A stretch of DNA of 64,000 nt from DASQPA01 sp963757335 (lineage in GTDB: Bacteria; Acidobacteriota; Thermoanaerobaculia; Multivoradales; UBA5704). Shown piece after piece: positions 34,306 through 41,963 of this stretch. The position numbers and the translations under genes were made by a program. Location of the stretch: the NCBI GenBank assembly GCA_963757335.1, contig CAVWRJ010000008.1:620001-684000 (forward strand). The letters are read 5' to 3'. How positions within the stretch are numbered: position 1 is the first letter of the stretch; each line of letters starts with the position of its first letter. The notes below the pieces were generated by a model, which was given only the letters and a program-made list of their open reading frames with translations, ran no database searches and was not told the DNA's origin.

Positions 34306-34396
34306 GGTACCGGCTCCGTTGGGCTCCGAGGACGGCGCCTGGCTGCGCGAAGCGCCCGAAGGCGCCCGCCCGCAGGAGCTCAACGGAGCCGGTACC
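34306..34396 (+). repeat. Intergenic palindromic repeat, copy G (forward)
   Basis: Perfect 16-bp arms ggtaccggctccgttg (34306-34321) and its complement (34381-34396) enclose the shared core (cgaggacggcgcctggctgc ... gcccgcccgcag). It fills the divergent gap between the formate dehydrogenase and udgX genes. Confidence 0.92.
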
Positions 34397-34455
34397 CGTA
34401 GATGGCATGTCTTTTGTAGATCTTCAAAGCGGTGTCCAGAGAGGGGGATTTCGAC

Positions 34456-35115
34456 ATGCCAGGGAAGAAAAACGATCTGCTCTTCGAGGATGGGGCCGCC
34501 GCCTTCCTGCCCGACCGTCCCACTCTCCCGGGGCTCGCCCGCGCCGCCCAGGGGTGCACGGCCTGCGACCTTTACAAGAACGCCACCCAGGCGGTGATGG
34601 GAGAGGGGCCGAAGAGCGCCTGGGCCTTCTTCATCGGCGAGCAGCCGGGAGATCAGGAGGATCTGGCCGGCCGGCCGTTCGTGGGGCCGGCGGGCAAGGT
34701 GTTCGACGAGGCCCTGGCCGAGGCGGAGATCCCGCGGGAGGAGGTCTACGTCACCAACGCCGTCAAGCACTTCAAGTGGGAGGCCCGGGGCAAGCGCCGT
34801 ATCCACCAGAAGCCCAACGCCGGCGAGGTCCGCGCCTGCCGCCCCTGGCTGGAGGCGGAGCTCGCCCTCGTCCAGCCCCAGGTGATCGTCTGCCTCGGGG
34901 CGACCGCCGCCCAGTCGCTCCTCGGCCCGCAGTTCCGGATCACCCGCGACCGCGGCCAGTTCTTCGACAGCCCCTGGGCCCCGGTGACCGCGACCCTCCA
35001 CCCCTCGGCGATCCTCCGCATGCCGGACCCCGACCTGCGCCGGGAGGCGCGGGCGCAGCTAATCGAGGATCTGAAGCGGGTGGGGGAGAGAATCCGGGCG
35101 GCGGCCGTGCGCTGA
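34456..35115 (+). CDS. udgX: UdgX-family uracil-DNA-binding glycosylase
   Basis: 219 residues, single-domain family 4-type glycosylase. Motif A is GEQPGDQED and the diagnostic UdgX loop KRRIH is present (His117), within NAVKHFKWEARGKRRIHQ; the C-terminal motif is HPSAILR. N-terminal cysteines (CTACDLY and one downstream) bind a [4Fe-4S] cluster. In UdgX the loop histidine forms a covalent bond with the deoxyribose after uracil excision, so the enzyme stays bound to DNA. The ATG at 34456 is chosen because GAGGGGG precedes it. Confidence 0.93.
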   Translation: MPGKKNDLLFEDGAAAFLPDRPTLPGLARAAQGCTACDLYKNATQAVMGEGPKSAWAFFIGEQPGDQEDLAGRPFVGPAGKVFDEALAEAEIPREEVYVTNAVKHFKWEARGKRRIHQKPNAGEVRACRPWLEAELALVQPQVIVCLGATAAQSLLGPQFRITRDRGQFFDSPWAPVTATLHPSAILRMPDPDLRREARAQLIEDLKRVGERIRAAAVR

Positions 35116-35144
35116 TCGCCGCCCGGGAATCTGTCAGGACCGGA

Positions 35145-35570
35145 TCAGGTGGGCAGCACCGAGAAACCCAGACCGCGGCCGTTCTCCCGCATCCGACCGT
35201 CGAGGCTCAAGAGAGCGAGACCGGGCACGGCAGCCCGGGCGACGAGGGCGCTCGCCAGGTGGAGAGCGTCCAGGCTGCGGATCGGCTCGGCCGGGAAGGG
35301 TCGGCGGGCGCGCTCGGTCACCTCGGAGTCCAAACGCATCAGGTCCCAGTTGCTCGCCGTGGCGGTGAGCCGGCCGCGGCGGTCGGCGGCGTCGGCCTCG
35401 CTGACCCGGCCGGCGGCCTGGGCCCGATGGAGAGCGCGGTCGCACTCGACGAGCGTCAGGTCCGAGGCGAGCACCCGCTCGGCCGCCGCCAGAACCTGGC
35501 GCACCGCCTCGCTCCCGGGCTCGCCCAGGAGCCAGCTGAGGATCGCCGAGGAATCGGCATAGAGATTCAT
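35145..35570 (-). CDS. vapC: PIN-domain ribonuclease toxin (VapC-like)
   Basis: 141 residues. Acidic PIN active-site residues: D6 in MNLYADSSAILSW, the Glu in LTLVECDRAL, and the Asp in RSLDALHLASAL, plus a later Asp (LLSLDGRM). Start overlaps the antitoxin stop by 4 bases (ATGA). VapC toxins cut tRNA or rRNA. Confidence 0.9.
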   Translation of the reverse strand: MNLYADSSAILSWLLGEPGSEAVRQVLAAAERVLASDLTLVECDRALHRAQAAGRVSEADAADRRGRLTATASNWDLMRLDSEVTERARRPFPAEPIRSLDALHLASALVARAAVPGLALLSLDGRMRENGRGLGFSVLPT

Positions 35571-35878
35571 CGTCCACCCCACTCTTCCCGCTCCTCCCGC
35601 TCCGCATTGAGAAGCTCGGCCGCGCTCCCCGGAGGCAGAAGCGGCGAGAGGCTTGGATAGAGCTCCGGAGCGTTCGGCGCCCCCAGGCTGAGGCTGCCCC
35701 GCCGAGCCAGGGCGGCGAGCCCCGGATGGAGCGCCGGGCGCACCTCCGGCGGTGTGGGCTGGCGCAACTCGGCCACCACCTCGCCACGGTCGGTGACCTG
35801 GACCTCCTCTCCCGCGCGCACCTGGCGCACGTACTCGGAAAGGCTGTTTTTCAACTCGCGGATGCCGACGGTCTTCAT
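35567..35878 (-). CDS. vapB: Phd/YefM-type antitoxin of the VapC toxin
   Basis: 103 residues from ATG 35878. The N-terminus MKTVGIRELKNSLSEYVRQV is a Phd/YefM DNA-binding fold, with GEEVQVTDRGEVVAEL completing it; the C-terminus is Leu/Pro/Glu-rich and probably wraps the toxin. Such antitoxins repress their own operon. An upstream start would add 12 residues not matching the family. Confidence 0.88.
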   Translation of the reverse strand: MKTVGIRELKNSLSEYVRQVRAGEEVQVTDRGEVVAELRQPTPPEVRPALHPGLAALARRGSLSLGAPNAPELYPSLSPLLPPGSAAELLNAEREEREEWGGR

Positions 35879-35959
35879 GTCCAAGAATGTAGCTGCGTGT
35901 GGCCACATTGTCAATCCCTCCTTTCTGGAGGGAGAGACGCAAAAGCGGTCTCCAATCGC

Positions 35960-37466
35960 TCAGCTCTTCTTTGGGGAGGGGCGGTCGCGGATGACCTCGC
36001 TCTTCTTTCCGGCGAGAACGAGGCCGATCATGCGGATCAGGTCGGCCTTGAACCGCTGCTGGCTCGCGGCATTGCGCCATGGCGTATAGCGGCCGGCCTT
36101 CTCTCCCTGGCCGAAGAAGCCGAAGTCGTTCGGCCTGGCGACCAGGACGTCGTCGACGAATACGGCCGGATACCGGGTGACGCCGAAGCGCTCCGCGAGC
36201 TTCGAGGCGCCGAAGTTCTCATTCACGAAGATCGCTTTGCCGGGGAACTTCGCCACCGCCTGCTGAGCCAGCAAACTTGCTGGGTCGGAGAGGTTTCACG
36301 TGTAGGGCCAGCGCACGAGGGTGACGGTGATCGGCTGGCTCGCGCGCTGGTTCTGGGAGGGTGCCGGCTTCTGGAAGCTGAAGTAGGCGGGGAGGACCCG
36401 CTCGACGAGGACGGCGATAGCCTTCCAGTCGTCCGCGCTCGGCGCGGCTTCTTTGGCGCCAGTGCCGCCCGTGCCGCGGGCGCTGCCGGTGCCGCCGGCG
36501 AGGTGCTCCTCGGCCCGTTCGAGGAAGAGCCTGGCGATCGAGCTGTCCGTTGGAGAGCCGCGGAGCTGCCTATCGAGGGCGGCGGTCTCCCCTCGCAGCG
36601 CCGACCGCCTGGCGGCGTCGAGCGAGGCGGCGTCGAGCCTTCCCAATTGCTCGAGCGCATCGAGGTACTGGTAGAGGGCCCCGGCCTGGAGCCCGGCCGC
36701 GTCGAGCTCGCCCGCCAGCTTGATCGTCGCGTTCAAGCGAATGAACTCGGTATGGAGTTGAATGGAGCGCGGGGGCGTAAAGGCGGCGACCGTCCGCTCC
36801 TGCAGCTGCCGGATCTCCGGCGAGACGGAGCGGAGCGGCAACGGCGCCGCCTCCCCGGAGGGCCGGAGGCCGGAACAGAAGATCGCCGATTCGGCGGCCG
36901 CCTTCGCCTGGCCCAGATAGTAGAGGCCCGCCCCGGCATTCGTCACGCCCGCGTACGCACGGCTCGCTTCGAGGAGGATCTTGGTCTGCCCCTCTGCCGT
37001 CTCGGCGATCGCTCGGACGGCGGCCGGGGTCTTGCCCCAGGGGTGGGTGCGCGCCTTGCCGTCGAGCGCGGAGAGCTCGGTCCGCGCCTGGAGCCATGCG
37101 GACTCGAAACCGGGTACGCCATTTTTCGTCGGCTCCCGCTCCCTGCTTCGTCGTCTCCAGGGCACGCAACGAGGTGCGCGCCTCCTCGAGCTCCTCGAGA
37201 CTCAGGTACAGCCGTCCGGCGTCGAGCGATCGTCGCGCCTGAGAGAGAGCGCCGAGAAGACCGGTCTTGGCCTCCTTCCAATCCGGATCGGAACCCGGCT
37301 TGCCGCTCACCGCCCGCTCCAGGCGGGCGATCTCCAGCCTGACCTCTGAGGCGGCTGAGGTGGCGTTCTGGGATGCCGCGGGCAGCGCCGGGATCCCGAA
37401 CGCCAGGAGCCCGAGCAGGAACGGCAGGCGAAGGCTTACGACCATGAGCGGGCGTGCGATCCACAT
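35960..37466 (-). CDS. Putative exported thioredoxin-fold selenoprotein (in-frame UGA at 36298-36296; one frameshift upstream)
   Basis: Three pieces join into one gene of about 501 residues. (1) Start 37466: signal peptide (VVSLRLPFLLGLLAFGIPAL), then a helical region. (2) After a break at the A5 run 37122-37126 (one extra A), helical sequence continues from NGVPGFESAW to TVTLVRWPYT. (3) A TGA at 36298-36296 is followed in the same frame by NLSDPASLLAQQAV, AIFVNENFG, RFGVTRYPAVFVDD (cis-Pro of a thioredoxin fold). The TGA replaces the redox cysteine position of the domain, at Sec390. A SECIS-like hairpin lies 12 bases after it. No good start codon or ribosome site exists just after the TGA. 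Function unknown; probably a periplasmic redox protein. Confidence 0.7.
36268..36283 (-). promoter_or_regulatory. Putative SECIS element of the thioredoxin-fold gene
   Basis: Coding-strand hairpin CCAGCA-AGUU-UGCUGG, a perfect 6-bp stem beginning 12 bases after the UGA. UGA-to-loop distance is 18 bases, identical to the formate dehydrogenase SECIS, and both loops start AGUU. Confidence 0.72.
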
Positions 37467-37567
37467 ACTCGCGAGCCTACAGCCTCAGAAGCTGGAGAAT
37501 CCAGCTTCCGAGGCTCCGATCGTCCGGATGGGCCGCGGTCGAGGGCATTGCCCGTGGGGCGCTTCCC

Positions 37568-37933
37568 TTACGGGAAGAGCGGGCAGTGACCGCGGATCGG
37601 CGTGAAGCAGGCCCGGGTGGTGCAGTCGGAGGCGCCGCAAGCGAGGCAGCAGAGCTGGCCGGTCGGGCACTGGGAGCTGCTCGTGCAGCCGCTCGCGAAG
37701 AGGACCCCCGGAGCACCGGAGAGGTCGGACGAGAGGGTCGCGAGGAAGGCCGCGGTAGAGGGAGCGGTGGCCTGGGCGGCCTGGGCGGCCTGGGACATGG
37801 GGGACTGCGGCAGCGGAGCCGTCGGGGCGGTCCCGGCGGCGCCGGCAGTCCCAGCGACCCCGGGGGCGACGGCAAGGACCACGAAGAGAGCCGTGAGGAG
37901 CAGAACGCGGAAGAGCGAGGGACAGGAGCGCAT
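37568..37933 (-). CDS. Small Cys-rich exported protein
   Basis: 121 residues. Signal peptide (VLLLTALFVVLAVAPGVAG), an Ala/Thr/Pro/Gln-rich linker (residues about 30-65), then a 45-residue Cys-rich domain with eight cysteines: LFASGCTSSSQCPTGQLCC, LACGASDC, RACFTP, HCPLFP. The opening LFAxGCTxxxQCP recurs in the protein at 53.2 kb. Disulfide-knotted or metal-binding in the envelope; no named family recognised. Confidence 0.72.
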   Translation of the reverse strand: MRSCPSLFRVLLLTALFVVLAVAPGVAGTAGAAGTAPTAPLPQSPMSQAAQAAQATAPSTAAFLATLSSDLSGAPGVLFASGCTSSSQCPTGQLCCLACGASDCTTRACFTPIRGHCPLFP

Positions 37934-38028
37934 ATCGGATCCTCCTATGTGTCTTCCCGAATTATTGCAGAGATGCGCATAGGCATCAACCTCGGCGGGC
38001 CGATCGACGGATGCCGCCTAGATGCCAG

Positions 38029-39171
38029 CTAAAAGCTGGTCTCGTCCCGCGCGTACTCCCGCCCACGCCAGCGCACGACCCCCGCGCCGTGGGCCATCCG
38101 CAGGGAGCGGAGGACGATCCAGTTTCCCCCCGCTACCATCAGGGGGTGGAAGAGGATCGGCCAGAGGGGATACCCGAGCCGGAGCTGGACCGCGGCCCGG
38201 GAGCCTAATAGGAGGGCGAGCCCGGCGGCGAGGGCGAGTCCGGGGGGGGCGAGGGCGCTCGCCGGGGCTGCCAGGGCCCAGAGGGGCCAGGCGAAGGGGG
38301 CGCTGTTCAGCAGCGTACCCAGGGTCAGGTTGAAGAGGGTGAAGAGGGGCATCCGGGAGACGGCGGAGTGGAGGTTCTTGGTGAAGCCCTCGACGATCTC
38401 GCTGCGGCCGCTGTACATGCGGAGCCGCACGAGCCGGTCGCCGAGGGCGAAGGCGCTCCGGAAACCGGCCGCCTTGATCTCGATCGCCAGGCGGATGTCG
38501 TCGATCACCGAGCGGGCGAGGAGGCGATGGCCGCCGATAGCATGGTAGGCGGTGGCGCGGACGAGATTGAAGGCGCCGCTCCCGAAGGCCGCCCGGGTGC
38601 GGGGGAGCCGGGCCAGGAAGGACGGAAAGAGCATATAGAAGCTCACCCCGAGGAGCGGCATCAGGACCTCCTCCCAGAACCCGCGGCGCTCGAAGTCCGG
38701 CAGGAGTGCCAGGTGATCGAGCCGGTGCTCCTCGCAGAAGGCCACAGCGTCCCGCAGGGCCTCCGGCGCCAAGCGGACGTCGGCGTCCATGAAGAGGAGG
38801 AAGTCGCCGGTCGCCCGCTCGCTGCCCTGGAAGAGGGCGTGCGGCTTGCCGAGCCACCCCTCCGGCAGGGGAGCGCCCGCGATCGCCAGGAGCCTCGGAT
38901 CTCCCGCCCGCCGGCCGATCTCCGCCGCCGTCCCGTCCGTCGAGCCGTCGTCGACGACGATCACCTCGAAGTCCGGATAGTCCTCGGCGAGCGCGGCGTC
39001 CAGGGTCGCCCCGATCGCCGCTTCTTCGTTCCGCGCCGGGATGACGATCGAGACTCTCGGCCGTCCCCGCAGGGTACCTTTCGGCAGACGGCGGAAGGCG
39101 ATCAGGTTGGCCACAGTGAAGAGGGCGAGGAGAGCGCCGTAGAGGGCGAAGGGGAGAGTCCAGGCGAGCAT
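38029..39171 (-). CDS. Membrane-bound family 2 glycosyltransferase
   Basis: 380 residues. N-terminal transmembrane segment, then the GT-A core: VSIVIPARNEE, VVDDGSTDGTA, GWLGKPHALFQG and the metal-binding FMDADVRL, and RSVIDDIRLA (ED/DD acceptor base region). Several C-terminal hydrophobic segments. The arrangement is like hopanoid-associated HpnB and carotenoid glucosyltransferase CrtQ, both using GWxGK; neither pathway is in the window, so the acceptor is unknown. Confidence 0.85.
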   Translation of the reverse strand: MLAWTLPFALYGALLALFTVANLIAFRRLPKGTLRGRPRVSIVIPARNEEAAIGATLDAALAEDYPDFEVIVVDDGSTDGTAAEIGRRAGDPRLLAIAGAPLPEGWLGKPHALFQGSERATGDFLLFMDADVRLAPEALRDAVAFCEEHRLDHLALLPDFERRGFWEEVLMPLLGVSFYMLFPSFLARLPRTRAAFGSGAFNLVRATAYHAIGGHRLLARSVIDDIRLAIEIKAAGFRSAFALGDRLVRLRMYSGRSEIVEGFTKNLHSAVSRMPLFTLFNLTLGTLLNSAPFAWPLWALAAPASALAPPGLALAAGLALLLGSRAAVQLRLGYPLWPILFHPLMVAGGNWIVLRSLRMAHGAGVVRWRGREYARDETSF

Positions 39172-39189
39172 GGGGGGGCCGGCGGTTCT

Positions 39190-39640
39190 ACGTCAGGTCA
39201 GACTTTGCAGCTGCCGGACGACTTTCCGAGGACTTTCGAGGCGTTCCTGAAGACTTTCGAGGCGTTCCGGAAGACTTTCCACGAGTTCCGAGGACTTTTG
39301 AGGCCTTCCGGAGGACTTTCCACGAGCGCAAAAAGACTTTTCACGAGTTCCTGAAGACTTTCGAGGAGTTCCGGAAGACTTTCCACGCCTTCCGGAAGAC
39401 TTTCCACCGGTTTTGGAAGCTCCCAAAGCCGTCCGGGAGCTTCCGAGAGCGGTCCGGGAGGTCCCCAACGGTGTCCGGGAGGTCTAAAACGGCATCCAGC
39501 CATCCCCAACGCCGTCTGGAAGGTCTCAAGCCCCGTCCGGAGGACTCTACACGGCGTCCGGGAGTCTCCCCGCCGCGTCCGGGAGCTTCGCTGCCGCGTC
39601 CGGGAACTTTCGAACGGTGTCCGGAGACGTTTCGGGTCTT
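39190..39640. repeat. 21-bp-period array R2 (core ggaagactttcc and relatives)
   Basis: About 20 units over 450 bases with 21-base period: ttccggaagactttccacga-type units at 39.23-39.40 kb grade into gtccgggagcttccg-type and gtctgg/gtccggga-type units further right. Cores share a short palindrome around ctttcc / ggaa. Frames on both strands show heptad patterns (for example VESLPEG) but no start signals. It separates the glycosyltransferase and DUF4157 genes. Confidence 0.85.
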
Positions 39641-39659
39641 TGCGCCGGTCCGGGATCGC

Positions 39660-40910
39660 TCAGGGATCGTCGTCCTTACCGCCGTACTCGCCGGCCGTGT
39701 AGCGCTTGCCCTGCTTGTAGACGTGAACCCCGCCATAGTGCCGCACCCGATCGTGGAGATCGCGCAGGAGGAGCTGCATGGTGCCCACATTCGTGTCGTC
39801 GTCGTAGTCCTCGACGTGGTGCCAGACCTGGGTGGCCGCGCTCCGCACGACTTTGACCTGGGAGTCCGCCGCCTTGAAGTCATCGGTGCGGGTGCCCGTG
39901 TAGGCGATCGTCGTGGAGACGATGGCGTAGGCGGAAAAATCGACGTATTTGCCCGACCGGTAGACGGAGTAGTCGCCGGCCTCGCCATGGACGTCCTCCT
40001 GGGTGTCGTACTTGGGCTTCAGGAACTTCTTGACCGGCTTGCTCAGCCGCTTGCCGTGGACGACGCTCTCCAGATCCATCCCGGTTTCGGCTTGGGCTTT
40101 GAGCTCCTCCTGGTGCCCTCTCGTCATCGCTCGCGCGAAGGGGTCCGGGGCGGCGCTGGATCTCTGGACCGTGGCGGGCGCCGGCCCGGCGGCAGGGCGC
40201 GGCAGCGCCGCTGGGAGACGCCGCGGCGGCGCCGGGAGACGGACCCGGGCTGGCTGGACGGCCGAGGCTCGGATCCCCATCCGTTCCGCCTCGGCTTCCA
40301 AGCCCGCGTCTTGCACTACCGCGAGCCCGGCGCCGAAGGGGTTCCGCACCCGTCCCGCCCGTTGCTGGACGACGTGGGTGAGCTCGTGGGCCAGGAGCCG
40401 CTGGCCGGCGGGCGAGTGGGGGTCGTACTGGCCGTTGGCGAAATAGAGCTCGGAGCCGAGGGTGAAGGCCAGGGCGCCGATCGCCGACGCCTGCGGACCG
40501 ACGTGGACCCGCACGTCCGAGAAGCTGGTACCGAAGAGCCGCTCCATCTGCGCCTGGACGACCGGCGGCAGCCGTAGGGCGGGCGCCGTCGTCCGCAGCA
40601 GGGTCGCAGCGGCCGCCGGCTGGACCGCCGTCGAGGGATCGTTGGACCTGGGCTGGATCGCGCCGCTCGCCGGCAGCCGGGAGAGGCCGCCGGGAAAAAA
40701 TCCCTGGAGAACCCCGGCGCGGGGAGCCGCGGGGCCCGGCGTCCTTACCTTCGCTGCCGGGACTGCCGAGACTGCCGGGCCTGCCGGCATTGCCGACACT
40801 GCCGGCAGAGCTGGCGCGGGGAGGCGCGTCAGCTGCGGCGGGGCCGTCCGCGCCAGACAGGCCTGGACGTGGGAGGCCGGCCTGGGCGATGGAAGAGGCT
40901 TCTGGGACAT
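39660..40910 (-). CDS. DUF4157 (eCIS core domain) protein with unknown C-terminal domain
   Basis: 416 residues. After a Pro/Ala-rich N-terminus, residues about 112-190 form the DUF4157 domain: LPPVVQAQMERLFGTSFSDV, VRVHVGPQASAIGALAFTLG, YFANGQYDP, and the metalloprotease motif LLAHELTHVVQQ. In extracellular contractile injection systems this domain marks cargo proteins. A basic linker follows, then a C-terminal region of about 140 residues (KKFLKPKYDTQEDVHGEAGD ... VHVYKQGKRYTAGEYGG) that could be an effector domain; no family recognised. No eCIS structural genes are in the window. Confidence 0.82.
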   Translation of the reverse strand: MSQKPLPSPRPASHVQACLARTAPPQLTRLPAPALPAVSAMPAGPAVSAVPAAKVRTPGPAAPRAGVLQGFFPGGLSRLPASGAIQPRSNDPSTAVQPAAAATLLRTTAPALRLPPVVQAQMERLFGTSFSDVRVHVGPQASAIGALAFTLGSELYFANGQYDPHSPAGQRLLAHELTHVVQQRAGRVRNPFGAGLAVVQDAGLEAEAERMGIRASAVQPARVRLPAPPRRLPAALPRPAAGPAPATVQRSSAAPDPFARAMTRGHQEELKAQAETGMDLESVVHGKRLSKPVKKFLKPKYDTQEDVHGEAGDYSVYRSGKYVDFSAYAIVSTTIAYTGTRTDDFKAADSQVKVVRSAATQVWHHVEDYDDDTNVGTMQLLLRDLHDRVRHYGGVHVYKQGKRYTAGEYGGKDDDP

Positions 40911-40933
40911 GAGGGCGCGTCAGGCAGTGTACG

Positions 40934-41500
40934 CTACTCGGCCTTCCGCAGCGCTGGCCCGCGGATCTCCGCGGCCGCGGATTCGGCCTCCGGCGGGTGG
41001 AGCTTGAGCTCGCGGTAGCCGCGCCGCCAGTAGAGGAGGGGCGGCGGGTCGTTCTCCGGGACGCCGGTCGCCACCACCTCGCCGATGACGACGGTGTGGG
41101 TGCCGGCGGGGTAGCGGGCGAAGATGCGGCAGTCGAGCCAGGCCATGGCGTCGAGGAGGATGGGGGCGCCGGTCTCGGCGGTGCCCCAGTGGCCCTCGGC
41201 GAAGCGGTCCTGGTCCTTCAACCAGGCGAAGCGGTTCGACAGCTCCGACTGGTCGTGCCGGAGGAAGTTGACGGCGAAGACCGCCCCCTCCTCCTCGATC
41301 ATGCTGTGCGCCTTGTGCTTCTTGTCGATGATCACCGTAATGAGCGGTGGATCGGCCGACACCGAGGCGAAGGCGGAGACGGTGAGGCCGTGGATGTGCT
41401 CCCCCGAGCGGATGGTCGTGATGGTGACCCCGGCGGGGAAGTGGCTCAAGGCATTACGAAAATCTTCCGACGAGATCGCCATCTGCATCTCCGATTCCAA
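40934..41500 (-). CDS. Flavin reductase-like FMN-binding protein
   Basis: 188 residues of the flavin reductase (HpaC-like) family: HFPAGVTITT, GLTVSAFASVSADPPLITVI, FAVNFLRHDQSELS, then LDAMAWLDCRI and HTVVIGEV, the standard blocks in order. Such proteins reduce free FMN or FAD with NAD(P)H to feed a partner monooxygenase; no partner is adjacent. The start could be the first Met or one of two within six residues. Confidence 0.9.
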   Translation of the reverse strand: MESEMQMAISSEDFRNALSHFPAGVTITTIRSGEHIHGLTVSAFASVSADPPLITVIIDKKHKAHSMIEEEGAVFAVNFLRHDQSELSNRFAWLKDQDRFAEGHWGTAETGAPILLDAMAWLDCRIFARYPAGTHTVVIGEVVATGVPENDPPPLLYWRRGYRELKLHPPEAESAAAEIRGPALRKAE

Positions 41501-41649
41501 TAGTCGCGCGTCTACCGTCTCTGTGGGCGTCCTTTAAGGGATTGTCCCACAACCGGCACGGCGGGCGAAGTGGCGTTGGTCTTGCACCTAGAGTGCGAGG
41601 AGAGGGGCCGCGGGGGACGCTCGCGGCCCGATCGATCGGAGGATCAGCC

Positions 41650-41802
41650 ATGAGCAAGACCGCGAATCTCAAGGAAAACGTCAAGGGCGTGCTCAACCAG
41701 AAGGTACGCCTGGGTTTTTTCAGCCTGCCCCTGTGGGCGGTCGGTGCGTACTTCGTCGTCCGGCAGCTGCGTAGCCGGCGCCGGGCGCCGGCCTACAGCT
41801 AG
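41650..41802 (+). CDS. Small single-pass membrane protein
   Basis: 50 residues: a charged N-terminus (MSKTANLKENVKGVLNQKVR), one membrane segment (LGFFSLPLWAVGAYFVVRQL) and a basic tail (RSRRRAP). GGAGG precedes the ATG by eight bases. No family recognised. Confidence 0.6.
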   Translation: MSKTANLKENVKGVLNQKVRLGFFSLPLWAVGAYFVVRQLRSRRRAPAYS

Positions 41803-41963
41803 AGCTTCTTCCCCCTCCTGGCCGGGCAGGCACGGGGCCTGTCCCACTGTCCGGCCTCGCGGGCCCCTTTCCGGAGCTCGCGGCGACAACTGTCCTTTAC
41901 TGCCGGCCCCGTTCCATCTAAGCTAGCCAGCGCTCCGTAGTAGGGCCAGGAGGTACCGCTAGC

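Noticed and set aside
35960..36274. Independent short thioredoxin gene starting at TTG 36274
   Set aside because: The start would fall inside the SECIS-like hairpin, has no ribosome site, and would cut off the first part of the fold; reading through the UGA is more consistent.
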